DNA of 64,000 nucleotides, from NCBI RefSeq assembly GCF_014284155.1, contig NZ_JACOFZ010000006.1, positions 105,698 to 169,697 on the forward strand, written 5' to 3'. Under the pieces are notes generated by a model. It was not told the origin of the DNA, ran no database searches, and saw only the letters and a program-made list of their open reading frames with translations. Position numbers and translations under genes: made by a program. Origin of the DNA: Affinundibacterium nitidum. Lineage in GTDB: Bacteria > Pseudomonadota > Gammaproteobacteria > Burkholderiales > Burkholderiaceae_D. This document shows, piece by piece, positions 16,501-24,850 of this stretch; the first letter of the stretch is position 1, and the number at the start of each line of letters is the position of its first letter.

Positions 16501-17686
16501 ATTAAAAACACAAGCAAGCTCACCGTTTCACCCATTGAGTTTTGAATTGCTGCAAGCAGCACCGGTGTCAAAATCGGCGATGCAAGAAACTTGGTCGCGT
16601 CTTGCCGGTACCAACTATTTGCCCGAAAAACCAACCTTGTTCTCAGAATGGCCTTTGGTCGCATCGATACAGCTGCAAGAAAAGTTGGAGCAGAGAGTGC
16701 TAGCCTTATGTCAGGCCGCAGGACCGTATTTGACTGCGGAGCGTATGGAAGGATGGCAGCATCGGCACCACGCGGATGTGTTAACCATCGATTACGCTTT
16801 GGTGGCCAATGGTGAAAGTTGGGATTTGCGCTTAGTCGAATTTCAAGCTTTCACGTCTTTACTCGCGACCGGCTATCACATACAGCAAAGTCATGCGGAG
16901 TTATGGCCAGCTTTGGCCGATTGCCTTCCATGGCAGCAAGCAACTCACGGGCAAACTTGGCAAGCCGCGACGCAAAGCTGGTTATGCAAGGGTGAGCAGA
17001 CTGCAATATTGGAATTCCAACCCTGGAAACGTAGTACTTTGTTTGATCTGCATGTCAGCTCCTTGCTGTGGAAAGCACCGTTGATCGAACCGCATCAAGT
17101 GATAGTCGATGCACAAGGGCGATTGTTGTTTGATGATGGAAAACAGAGGCTTGAATATGATAGTTTGTTGAACCGTTTGATCTTGAATGAACTCAAGGAT
17201 GATGGGCAATGTCTGCGTCACTTAAAAAGTGCACAGATTCAATGGCATAGTCATCCGGCTTGGTATTACCTGGTACACAAGGGGCTAGCTTCGGAGATGG
17301 TCATACCATTCGAGCCTCAAAATGTACGCGCCGATGTATGGCGTAGTTTGGGATTGGCGCCGCAGGACGTGGTAGCTAAGAACATCTATTCTTGCGCTGG
17401 AAAAGACTTGTATATCGGTCCAACCGCAATGGAGCTCGATCAACTCTCGCAGCCACATGATTGGATCATACAGCCACGCTTTCAAGCTTATCCAGTGATG
17501 CACAATTCTCAAGGCGAACCGGTGTTTGCTGAACTGCGCTTAATAGTACAGATCGCTCAAAATGCAGAACCATGGATCGCCATGCAAATCGTTCGCTTAT
17601 ATTACGGCAAGCAAGCCTCGGCGAGTTTCTTCCAAGGACGCGAAGGTGAGGGCGTCACCGTTTTGCATCGTCCACCGATGAGTTAG
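16475..17686 (+). CDS. Conserved partner of YbdK, unknown function, GTG start
   Basis: The protein has about 403 residues and no signal peptide. Blocks that look conserved are LAGTNYLPEKPTLFSEWP, the aromatic VEFQAFTSLLATGYHIQQSH, the KNIYSCAGKDLYIGPT loop and the final AMQIVRLYYGKQ. I see no clear ATP-grasp motif, although a kinase or ligase role beside YbdK is conceivable. The start is taken as GTG at 16475 because GGAGG (16461-16465) lies 9 bases upstream; the ATG at 16466 abuts that site and cannot use it. The gene overlaps the ybdK stop by 26 bp, which implies a shared pathway. The function is unknown. Confidence 0.75.
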   Translation: MRDPIPSNKLKTQASSPFHPLSFELLQAAPVSKSAMQETWSRLAGTNYLPEKPTLFSEWPLVASIQLQEKLEQRVLALCQAAGPYLTAERMEGWQHRHHADVLTIDYALVANGESWDLRLVEFQAFTSLLATGYHIQQSHAELWPALADCLPWQQATHGQTWQAATQSWLCKGEQTAILEFQPWKRSTLFDLHVSSLLWKAPLIEPHQVIVDAQGRLLFDDGKQRLEYDSLLNRLILNELKDDGQCLRHLKSAQIQWHSHPAWYYLVHKGLASEMVIPFEPQNVRADVWRSLGLAPQDVVAKNIYSCAGKDLYIGPTAMELDQLSQPHDWIIQPRFQAYPVMHNSQGEPVFAELRLIVQIAQNAEPWIAMQIVRLYYGKQASASFFQGREGEGVTVLHRPPMS

Positions 17687-17966
17687 CCTTCTGAACTAGG
17701 CTTCTAGGCTCATGTAGGTGCATACCAACGCTTCTCACTTCTTAAATCGAATCGCCGACGAACGGAGTGATTTAAGGCAACGAAAGGCTTTCTCTCTTGC
17801 TTCGCTTCATGCAAAATTGCAGCGAAGCAGGTTCTCTTTTTTTTCTGAATTTGGACACCTAGCTCGAATCTTCGATGACATGAGATGAGAGCCGCAGCGC
17901 AAGTTTCAACGCTTGGCATACTTGGATTGTCCCAATTCATCTATTTTGGAAACTAAGGAATACGCA

Positions 17967-19349
17967 ATGATGAAATTGTTAGTCACCTTAACTGTGTTGT
18001 TAAGTTCTTTTGTTGCGACTAGTGTGTCGCTGGCAGATACCATTGATCAGCAAGTACTAAGGGAAATGCAGCAGCAAAAGATTCCTGGCGTGAGTATCGC
18101 GGTTGTGCACAAGGGCAAAATCATCAAAGAACAAGGTTATGGCTTGGCCAATGTTGAGCATCAAGTCAAAGTCAATCCGCAAACAATTTTTCAATCGGGC
18201 TCAGTCGGTAAACAATTCACCGCTGCTTTAATTCTATTGTTAGCGCGCGACGGTAAACTTAGTTTGCAAGACCCTATTGAGAAACACCTTGAAAGTATTC
18301 CCGATCATTGGAAAGGAATCACGATTCATCAGCTGTTAACTCATACGTCGGGTTTAGATGATCCATATCGTAAGTTGGATTTTAAGAAAAACTATAACGA
18401 TCAAGAATTGATCGATCTTGAAGCCACTGTGCCGATGTTGTTCAAACCCGGCGAGAAGTGGCAGTATTCGAATATGGGCTACCATGTATTGGGCTTTATT
18501 GCTAATAAGGTCGGTGGTCAGTTTTATGGCGATCAACTGCGTCAACGCATCTTCGAACCGCTTGGCATGCAAACACGCATTATTGACGAACGAAGCATCA
18601 TTCCACATCGTGCGTCCGGTTATGACTTAGTCAAACGAGAATGGAAAAACCAAGAGTGGGTCTCTCCCGCGCTCAATCGAACAGCAGACGGCAGTCTGTA
18701 TTTAACGGCTCACGATCTCGCTTTATGGGACCTTGCTCTTTACAAGAACTTCCCACTCACAAAAGAAGAAAAGCAACTAAGCTGGTCGCCAGTTAAACTC
18801 AAAGATGGTTCTAGCTTCGACTATGGATACGCTTGGTTTTTGTCGAATACAAACGGGCACAAGAACATTGAACACGGTGGTGCATGGCAAGGATTTACGA
18901 CGCAGATTAGTCGCTATGTTGACGACCAACTTAGCGTGATTGTGCTGACCAATCGATCTGGTGCGAACCCTAAACGAATCGCAGATTTGATTGCAGGGGT
19001 AGTACTGCCAGCCTTAAAGATGAAGCCAGTGAGCGCGATTCCTGATACTGATCCTCAAAGTACAGCACGTGCAAAAGAAGTTTTACAACAGATCATCAAA
19101 GGAAGCATTACGCCTGACATCTTCAGTGAGAAAGCGGCAAAAGCCTTATTTCCAGAACCCATCCGAGGATTGGCGGAGGATCTCAAAGATTTGGGGGAGA
19201 TTGTCTCAATCGAATTACTGAAATCCGATCAACAAAATGGACAAACAAAGCGCGACTATCGCGTCAAGATGAAACATGAATCCTTCATTTACAGGATAGG
19301 ATTCGATGCCGATGCGAAAGTGTTCATGATCAATGTGCGTCCTGAATAA
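17967..19349 (+). CDS. Serine beta-lactamase-family hydrolase, secreted
   Basis: The 460-residue protein has a Sec signal peptide (cleavage near residue 23, SLA-DT). It has the class C/PBP4-like active-site motifs: S79-x-x-K82 (SVGK), Y167-S-N169 and a later H-G-G (EHGGAWQGF) in place of K-T-G. Family members include esterases, peptidases and class C lactamases, and most of these with H-G-G are not antibiotic-degrading. A C-terminal domain of about 100 residues follows. The start at 17967 was picked for the signal peptide and for AAGGA a short distance upstream; an ATG at 17913 would add residues with no signal character. It stands alone. Confidence 0.88.
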   Translation: MMKLLVTLTVLLSSFVATSVSLADTIDQQVLREMQQQKIPGVSIAVVHKGKIIKEQGYGLANVEHQVKVNPQTIFQSGSVGKQFTAALILLLARDGKLSLQDPIEKHLESIPDHWKGITIHQLLTHTSGLDDPYRKLDFKKNYNDQELIDLEATVPMLFKPGEKWQYSNMGYHVLGFIANKVGGQFYGDQLRQRIFEPLGMQTRIIDERSIIPHRASGYDLVKREWKNQEWVSPALNRTADGSLYLTAHDLALWDLALYKNFPLTKEEKQLSWSPVKLKDGSSFDYGYAWFLSNTNGHKNIEHGGAWQGFTTQISRYVDDQLSVIVLTNRSGANPKRIADLIAGVVLPALKMKPVSAIPDTDPQSTARAKEVLQQIIKGSITPDIFSEKAAKALFPEPIRGLAEDLKDLGEIVSIELLKSDQQNGQTKRDYRVKMKHESFIYRIGFDADAKVFMINVRPE

Positions 19350-19363
19350 GGCGAATGACATGT

Positions 19364-19393
19364 GAGTGCAATCATTCTTTGACGATTGCACTC
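19364..19393. terminator. Hairpin between convergent genes
   Basis: GAGTGCAATC and GATTGCACTC form a perfect 10-bp stem with a 10-base loop, placed between the convergent hydrolase and NADH dehydrogenase genes. There is no T-tract on either side, so it is a likely but unproven bidirectional terminator. Confidence 0.4.
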
Positions 19394-19425
19394 GTCGTCG
19401 CAACACAGGCAAGCTAACGAATGCA

Positions 19426-20751
19426 CTAGTGCAGCTTGATCCTCGGGTTTCTGACTCTATCTATGGTTTCAGCCCATGTCGATAACCAAGTGTGGAACCA
19501 ACCATTGACTGCAACTTGATGGTGTTTGTGTAGCGACCAATACATCCACTTCGCTAACGTTCCCTCGATGAACACACTACCGCTGGCTATCGCTCCCATC
19601 AAACTTCCCACCGTGCTGTAATTACCTAAAGACACAAGGGATCCATGGTCTTTGTAGACAAAGTCTTTTAAGGATTTTCCATTCATTGCACGACATAGAG
19701 AATCTGCTAAACACGCCGCCTGTTGATGCGCAGATTGTGCACGTGGTGGAACGTTGGCCTGACCTTCGCCTTGTGGGCAGGCGCAGCAATCGCCCAAGGC
19801 AAAGATATTGGCATCACGTGTGGTTTGCAAATTACGATGCACCACCAGTTGATTTAAGCGATTCGTTTCTAAACCGTCGATTTCATGTAAAAAGTCAGGT
19901 GCTTTGATTCCCGCAGCCCATACCACGATGCCACTCGGAATGAATTTTCCGCTCGCCATCGCAACGCCTTCTTTGCTGACTTCAACCACTTTTTCGTTGG
20001 TGTGAATCTCGATTGCAATACTGCGCAATTCTTTTGCCACCGCATCTGAGAGACGTTCTGGCAGCATTTGCAAAAGGCGAGGTGAGGCATCGACGATGAC
20101 GATTTTGAGATCTTTCTCTGGGTGAAAATTCACTAAGCCATAGCTAGAGAGTATCTTGGTCGTCATATGCAGTTCGGCTGCGAGTTCGACGCCAGTGGCG
20201 CCGCCACCGATGATCGTAACGGTAAACCTGCCTTCTCCCGCTTGCTGCTGTTGAGACTGCGCGCGCAAACAGAAATTAATCAGTTTTTGATGGAAGCGCT
20301 CGGCTGCGGGTAAAGAATCGAGCATGATGCAGTTTTCCTTAGCGCCTTTGGTACCAAAGTCATTGGTTTGGCTGCCCAGCGCGATCACCAGTTGGTCGTA
20401 AGGAATTGCCTGTTGCGGCAGAAGTTCGTTGCCGTCTTCGTCGAAAGTAGGGGAGAGATAGATTTCTTTTTTCTCGCGCGATAGGCCTTGCATACGACCC
20501 AAGCGAAATTCGAAATGTTTGCTGCGTGCTAGAGCGAAGTATTCGCGTTCATCTGCATGGCTATCGAGGGTGCCAGCAGCAACTTGATGAAGAAGGGGTT
20601 TCCAAAGATGGGTGCGACTAGCGTCGACTAAAGTGATGCGGGCTTTCCCTTTTTTGCCGAGCCGTTTGCCAAGGCGTACTGCTAGTTCTAAACCGCCGGC
20701 GCCACCGCCAACAATAACAATGTGGTGGAGTGCTGCTTGCTTGCTTTCCAT
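19426..20751 (-). CDS. ndh: Type II NADH dehydrogenase (NDH-2)
   Basis: The 441-residue flavoprotein oxidises NADH and reduces quinone without pumping protons, at the inner membrane face. Two Rossmann motifs are present: IVIVGGGAGGLELAVRLG near the N-terminus (FAD) and TIIGGGATGVELAAEL around residue 180 (NADH). It also has the ALGDCCACP segment near residue 310 and a hydrophobic C-terminus (about 380-415) for membrane binding. The start at 20751 was chosen over an earlier TTG because GGAG is spaced 6 bases from it. No other respiratory gene lies close by. Confidence 0.9.
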   Translation of the reverse strand: MESKQAALHHIVIVGGGAGGLELAVRLGKRLGKKGKARITLVDASRTHLWKPLLHQVAAGTLDSHADEREYFALARSKHFEFRLGRMQGLSREKKEIYLSPTFDEDGNELLPQQAIPYDQLVIALGSQTNDFGTKGAKENCIMLDSLPAAERFHQKLINFCLRAQSQQQQAGEGRFTVTIIGGGATGVELAAELHMTTKILSSYGLVNFHPEKDLKIVIVDASPRLLQMLPERLSDAVAKELRSIAIEIHTNEKVVEVSKEGVAMASGKFIPSGIVVWAAGIKAPDFLHEIDGLETNRLNQLVVHRNLQTTRDANIFALGDCCACPQGEGQANVPPRAQSAHQQAACLADSLCRAMNGKSLKDFVYKDHGSLVSLGNYSTVGSLMGAIASGSVFIEGTLAKWMYWSLHKHHQVAVNGWFHTWLSTWAETIDRVRNPRIKLH

Positions 20752-21091
20752 ATTTTTCTCCTGCAATTTGAAAATCTATTTCAAATGAGGGTCGAAGCTA
20801 GCTGCTACTTCGTATGAGTGATCGTGGCAAGCCAACGATCATTTGAAATGGACTTTCACAAGCTAAGACTGAGATGAAGTCTTATTGCTGACTTGTGCAG
20901 TGCAATAGAATTGTACTCCTTTTGCGCATGATGCGGTTTGCTGAGATTATTTGCCTTCAAATCATTGATGCATGTACGTTTCCTTGGCTTACTTTTCCTA
21001 GCGAGAGCGCGTATGATGATGGCAAATTTTTTCAACAGAAGTAACAACGATGTCGCTATTTCATGCGGCTATTTTTACGAAGAAAGAACGA

Positions 21092-22018
21092 ATGAAATTC
21101 AAACTTAATTGCATGGCTTTTGCAGGTACATTATTGGTATCGGTTGGTAGTTTTCCTATTACTGCGCAGGCGTCGGTGCAAATGCCGACGATCTCCAAAG
21201 ACTCAACGCTCAGCAAAGAATGTAAGTCAGATGGATGGAACGAGCCGACCGCGCCGCGTCATTTGTATGGCAATTCTTGGTATGTCGGCACCTGCGGTAT
21301 TTCAGTGATTTTAATTGCTAGCCCACAAGGTCATATTTTGATCGATAGTGGACCAGCCAACGCGTACGAAGCAGTCAGCAAAAGCCTACAAGCGATCGGT
21401 GTGCGTATGAAAGATATTCGCACCATTCTCATGACACATGAACATCATGATCATTCTGGCGGAGTTGCACAATTTCAAAAAGAAAGCGGTGCGGTAGTGC
21501 GGGTGCGAAAAGACGCTTTCCAATCGATGCGCACGGGTAAGGCCGATCCTAGAGATCCTCAATTTAGAGAGTTAGCTCCGTTTGCTCCTGTAGCAAATCT
21601 AAAAATAGTGAGTGACGGCGCCACCGTCAAATTAGGGAAGCTTGCAGTACGTAATATACCCATGTCAGGGCACGCACCAGGCGGTTCAGGTTGGACATGG
21701 AAGGAATGTGAAAATGGTGTTTGCAACCAAATTGTATTTTCCGATAGCCTAGGTTCTATCTCCGATGACGTCTATCGTTATTCGGCAAAAGGTGGAATGG
21801 CTGCATCCCTACGCGCAAGTATTGCGAGAATCGGTGCAACGCCTTGTGATATTTTGATCACGGGGCATACTGGCGCAAGCGATATCTTGGAACGCCTTGA
21901 TGGTAAGGCAGCTCTCGTCAGTAAAGTCGCATGCCAGCAGTTGGCAGAATTGGGATTAAAGAATCTTGAATTGCGCTTGCAAAAAGAAGCTGAAACTAGC
22001 GCAGAGACACCGAAGTAA
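21092..22018 (+). CDS. Subclass B3 metallo-beta-lactamase
   Basis: The 308-residue protein has a Sec signal peptide in the first ~27 residues (TAQA-S). It carries the zinc motif H116-E-H118-H-D120-H121, a following GHAPGG (third His) and ITGHTGASD with the C-terminal His, in the arrangement of subclass B3 enzymes. It also has the N-terminal LYGNSWYVGTCGISVILI block typical of B3. It would hydrolyse beta-lactams in the periplasm, using two zinc ions. The start at 21092 was chosen because the signal peptide begins there; an ATG at 21050 adds a basic extension. No regulator or mobile element flanks it, so it looks intrinsic to the genome. Confidence 0.9.
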   Translation: MKFKLNCMAFAGTLLVSVGSFPITAQASVQMPTISKDSTLSKECKSDGWNEPTAPRHLYGNSWYVGTCGISVILIASPQGHILIDSGPANAYEAVSKSLQAIGVRMKDIRTILMTHEHHDHSGGVAQFQKESGAVVRVRKDAFQSMRTGKADPRDPQFRELAPFAPVANLKIVSDGATVKLGKLAVRNIPMSGHAPGGSGWTWKECENGVCNQIVFSDSLGSISDDVYRYSAKGGMAASLRASIARIGATPCDILITGHTGASDILERLDGKAALVSKVACQQLAELGLKNLELRLQKEAETSAETPK

Positions 22019-22072
22019 TTCCAGCATTGGAAGTGTGACGGAAGCTAGGTAACAATCACCTGCTGTCGATCA

Positions 22073-22102
22073 AGGGCAAGAGGATAGTTATCGTCTTGCC
22101 CT
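22073..22102. terminator. Bidirectional terminator-like hairpin
   Basis: AGGGCAAGA and TCTTGCCCT form a 9-bp perfect stem with a 12-base loop between the convergent lactamase and cytochrome genes. A weak GC-rich stem and lack of a long T-run make intrinsic termination plausible only in part. Confidence 0.45.
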
Positions 22103-22111
22103 GACTGCACC

Positions 22112-22648
22112 TTAAGGTAGCATGCGTTTCATCGTATTGTCTTTGACGAAGTGGTGATGATAGATCGCCGCCAATGCATGAATACCGATCAAAAAATAAC
22201 CAACGGTACCTAAGGTTTCGTGAACTTCTTCAATACTTTCCGCTAAATCTTTGTTGGGGCCAATTAGCGGTGGTAGTTCAAGACCAAAAAACGGAATCAC
22301 TTGTCCTTCGCCACTCAATATCATCCAACCTGCTATCGGCATTGCGATCATCAACAGGTATAAAGCCAGATGAAACAGCTTGGCAAGCTTGTGTTGCCAA
22401 GCCGGTGGCGTTGGCAAGATGGCAGGGGTGCTAGAAAAGAATCGATTCGCAATACGCAGGATGACCAAGAAAAGCACCGACAGACCGAGCATGAAATGCC
22501 ACATCTTCATCGCCTTACGAGGATCGCTGCCTTTCGGGAAAATTTCGCGCAACTCTATCGTCGCGTAGACAGCGATCAGTAAAAACAGCATGAACCAATG
22601 TAAGTAGATGGCGAGTTTGTTATAGCGCAATGTGGTGTTGTTCGACAT
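22112..22648 (-). CDS. Cytochrome b561 (diheme membrane protein)
   Basis: The 178-residue protein has four membrane helices (about 12-30, 45-68, 90-112 and 145-165). It has histidines at the expected positions to bind two b-type haems: IYLHWF in helix 1, MKMWHF before helix 2, VHETLG and GIHALAAIYHHH near the end. The family transfers electrons across the inner membrane, often to quinones or superoxide-related partners. It is monocistronic. A ribosome binding site is not obvious. Confidence 0.88.
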   Translation of the reverse strand: MSNNTTLRYNKLAIYLHWFMLFLLIAVYATIELREIFPKGSDPRKAMKMWHFMLGLSVLFLVILRIANRFFSSTPAILPTPPAWQHKLAKLFHLALYLLMIAMPIAGWMILSGEGQVIPFFGLELPPLIGPNKDLAESIEEVHETLGTVGYFLIGIHALAAIYHHHFVKDNTMKRMLP

Positions 22649-22902
22649 AAGGCTTTATCCAAAAGAATGTTTCTGAGTTTGACGTAAAACTAGTGATCTT
22701 ATTTTCCAAAATCTACACCTGTTTTGGCATTAAGGGTAGTTAAATGCAAAACGTTTGACGTAGATTAACTCGTTACACAAGTTATTACGAGCGCCCATGT
22801 TGAAGTCTTTGAGCAAAGTTGTGCACTGGTTTCGACAAAAAAGTGGCGTAAGGTTGAACTCACGCCAAAACACTCTTCGTGAGGGGGAACTATCAATAAG
22901 AC

Positions 22903-24357
22903 CTAGTGTGCTAGGGGATCAAAAATTTGATGCCTCGCCCAAGAAACGCATGCTGGAGCTTCGACTTTGCCATGGTAGCCAAAACCATCTGGGTGCTTGG
23001 GCTCTTGCGTGGCGATCCATGTCTTAATGGGCTCAGTGGTTTCTGTTTCTACGTTTTCCATCCGTAGTAACTGATAACCACGCTGGGTGAAATAAGCTTG
23101 TGCAGATAAGGCGTTTGGCGTAGCCATATTGTCAGGCGTACCATAACAGACGCCGAGAATAGCTTTTGGAGTCCAGTCTTTTAGTAAATTTTGCTGCTCA
23201 ACGTGTGCACGAGCTCGTGATGCTGGTGTCAGCAAGTCGTTCGATTTTTGCAGATAGTCGCTGACAAAATTTGCCTGCAAAAGTGGGATACTATCCGTGG
23301 TTGGGTCGCAACCGGGATAAACACGACTTGGATAATCTTTCAAATTATAAGGGAGATGACATTTGGTAAATAGTTCGCTTTCGCTGTTTGTTCCCGGAAT
23401 AAGGTTCTCGACAGTTAAATTCCATGGCGCGTTGAATACCTGAATCGGATCGCTATATATATCGAGGTAGGTCTTTTGTAAGGCAGTAATAAACATCGTC
23501 GCGTGTAAGGTTTTGGATGAATCTTGCTCATCAGGTTGCGCCATAAACATGTCCATTGTCATCGTTGTGTTGTATGGTCCTGATGCAGCCATCACTGCAG
23601 TGAGTTTGAACTCATTTGGAAAGTCTCTTTCCATTACTCTCTGAGTAGTCATTGTGACGTATCCGCCTTCCGACGTGCCAGCGAGAAATAGCTTCCCATT
23701 GAGTGCAATTTTTTTGTTACTAAACCATGCGCGAGCCGCCCTCACGGCATCAATTACCACAGCCGCACTGTTCTCCGCATGTAGATTCGGATGATAGTCA
23801 AGAGTAGAAGCGCCGTAGCCCAAATAGTCAGGAAGTACTACGGCGTATCCTTGCGAAGCGTAATATGCGCTGGCATTAAGTACCGAGCCATCTTTTGGTG
23901 ATGTTTGCGAAAAACCTTCAAAGACATTGGTACCATGGTTTGATACTACCAGGGGAAATGGTGCTTTACAGTTATCGCCGTTCGCGATTGGCATCAATAG
24001 GCCAGCGCTAGCTTGGACTGCTTGATCAACAGGGCCTATCGTGGCATAGATCAATTTAATCACCATGACATTGCATTTCGCTTTATCGCCGATCAATGGT
24101 GCTTCATCAGGATCCACGCTGGCATCGATCTCCGCTTGAGAGACCTTTCCTTGGACGGTAGCTGAAATTATTTGCCCTCTCTTTGTCGCCACGTCAAAAG
24201 GACTTGCAATCGGTGCTAGCAAGTTATCCGGTGGTGGTGCTACGATTTGGAGTCCCATTTCACTAGAATGATCTTCTCCCCCACAGGCGCAGAGTAAAAG
24301 GTTGATGCAGCTTAAGCTGAGTGCAAATAATCGTTTTTTGAGATGCATGATCTTCAT
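22903..24357 (-). CDS. Secreted lipase-like alpha/beta-hydrolase lipoprotein
   Basis: The 484-residue protein begins MKIMHLKKRL and has lipobox L-L-C-A-C-G-G (Cys at about 25), so it is attached to a membrane on the outside of the inner membrane. The hydrolase core (about 120-460) has the oxyanion-hole strand PLVVSNHGT, the nucleophile elbow G-T-S-E-G-G, and a late aspartate and His region. It resembles secretory lipase LIP-type and tannase/feruloyl-esterase-like enzymes that cleave long acyl or aryl esters. GGAG lies 6 bases before the ATG. The substrate is unknown. Confidence 0.82.
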   Translation of the reverse strand: MKIMHLKKRLFALSLSCINLLLCACGGEDHSSEMGLQIVAPPPDNLLAPIASPFDVATKRGQIISATVQGKVSQAEIDASVDPDEAPLIGDKAKCNVMVIKLIYATIGPVDQAVQASAGLLMPIANGDNCKAPFPLVVSNHGTNVFEGFSQTSPKDGSVLNASAYYASQGYAVVLPDYLGYGASTLDYHPNLHAENSAAVVIDAVRAARAWFSNKKIALNGKLFLAGTSEGGYVTMTTQRVMERDFPNEFKLTAVMAASGPYNTTMTMDMFMAQPDEQDSSKTLHATMFITALQKTYLDIYSDPIQVFNAPWNLTVENLIPGTNSESELFTKCHLPYNLKDYPSRVYPGCDPTTDSIPLLQANFVSDYLQKSNDLLTPASRARAHVEQQNLLKDWTPKAILGVCYGTPDNMATPNALSAQAYFTQRGYQLLRMENVETETTEPIKTWIATQEPKHPDGFGYHGKVEAPACVSWARHQIFDPLAH

Positions 24358-24585
24358 TTAATTCTCCAAGATGGTCAACGTTGGCTAAGTGAAGCTGGGT
24401 TGATTGTAAAAAGTTGGAAAACTCAATGTGGAAGGAAGTGTCAGTAAATCTTACAAAATGTAAGCGCAGTAAATATAAATTTTGATCATTGACGAAGACC
24501 GAATTGAGAGTTTGGCGTGCCCTGCTAGATTGAGCAAATTCGAACTAGATATTAGCCTAATAAAGTAAGTTCTCAGTTTGGAAGC

Positions 24586-24615
24586 TTGCCACTCCATATA
24601 AACACTTGTTACAAT
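24586..24615 (+). promoter_or_regulatory. Sigma70-type promoter of the rtcB-prfH operon
   Basis: TTGCCA (-35, 5 of 6) and TACAAT (-10, 5 of 6) are separated by 18 bp. Transcription would begin near 24622, leaving a leader of about 230 bases before the rtcB start. Confidence 0.5.
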
Positions 24616-24622
24616 AAAAGCG

Positions 24623-24640
24623 GAATTTCAACTGAAATTC
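24623..24640. promoter_or_regulatory. Perfect palindrome at the predicted transcription start
   Basis: GAATTTCA-AC-TGAAATTC is an 8-bp perfect inverted repeat located at the predicted start of the rtcB transcript. It could be an operator for an unidentified regulator or a short 5' hairpin. Confidence 0.35.
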
Positions 24641-24693
24641 ACCAAAGCCCTCTCCCTGTAGAGACTGATAACAATAAAAATAAGGAGTCCATC

Positions 24694-24756
24694 ATGCCTA
24701 AAAATCACCTGAAAACACCAATCGCTATTTTTAATCGCGGGTTGCGTCAGGCTTAA
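24694..24756 (+). CDS. 20-residue leader peptide upstream of rtcB
   Basis: A strong ribosome binding site (AAGGAG, 6 bases from the ATG) precedes MPKNHLKTPIAIFNRGLRQA followed by TAA. The peptide is basic and too short for a fold. A second open frame (-1 relative) starts before this stop and runs past the rtcB start, which allows readthrough by frameshifting but has no own start codon. The position and the good ribosome binding site suggest translational control of rtcB, or that a longer gene was lost. Confidence 0.35.
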   Translation: MPKNHLKTPIAIFNRGLRQA

Positions 24757-24850
24757 GGTTTTCTCCCGGTGGTAATACTGCCGAACTCTTAGATAAACAG
24801 AAATCATATCGCCGTGGCGACAACCTGCATACATTACAGGTTGATTCCCT
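24757..24850 (+). promoter_or_regulatory. Structured leader immediately before rtcB
   Basis: Two hairpins can form: TCGC-CGTG-GCGA (24809-24820) and CAACCTG-9 bases-CAGGTTG (24821-24843). The AGG of the second 3' arm (24838-24840) is the best ribosome binding site for rtcB (10 bases before its ATG), so folding could hide it. No canonical tRNA fits here. Confidence 0.4.

Larger units (their letters stand above)
24358..24693. other. Divergent intergenic region with rtcB leader start
   Basis: This 336-bp AT-rich stretch lies between the lipase start and the rtcB leader ORF. It holds the promoter candidate at 24586-24615 and the inverted repeat at 24623-24640. No sigma54 -24/-12 pair with the proper spacing was found, although other rtc operons often have one. 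Confidence 0.4.

Noticed and set aside
24560-24690. Sigma54 promoter for rtcB, as known from other rtc operons
   Set aside because: No GG/GC pair with the needed 10-bp spacing was found; TTGGAAGCTTGC has only 6 bases between.
24757-24850. tRNA or tRNA-like gene upstream of rtcB
   Set aside because: The T-loop-like GGTTGATTCC has the wrong loop length, and no acceptor stem or anticodon arm can be paired.
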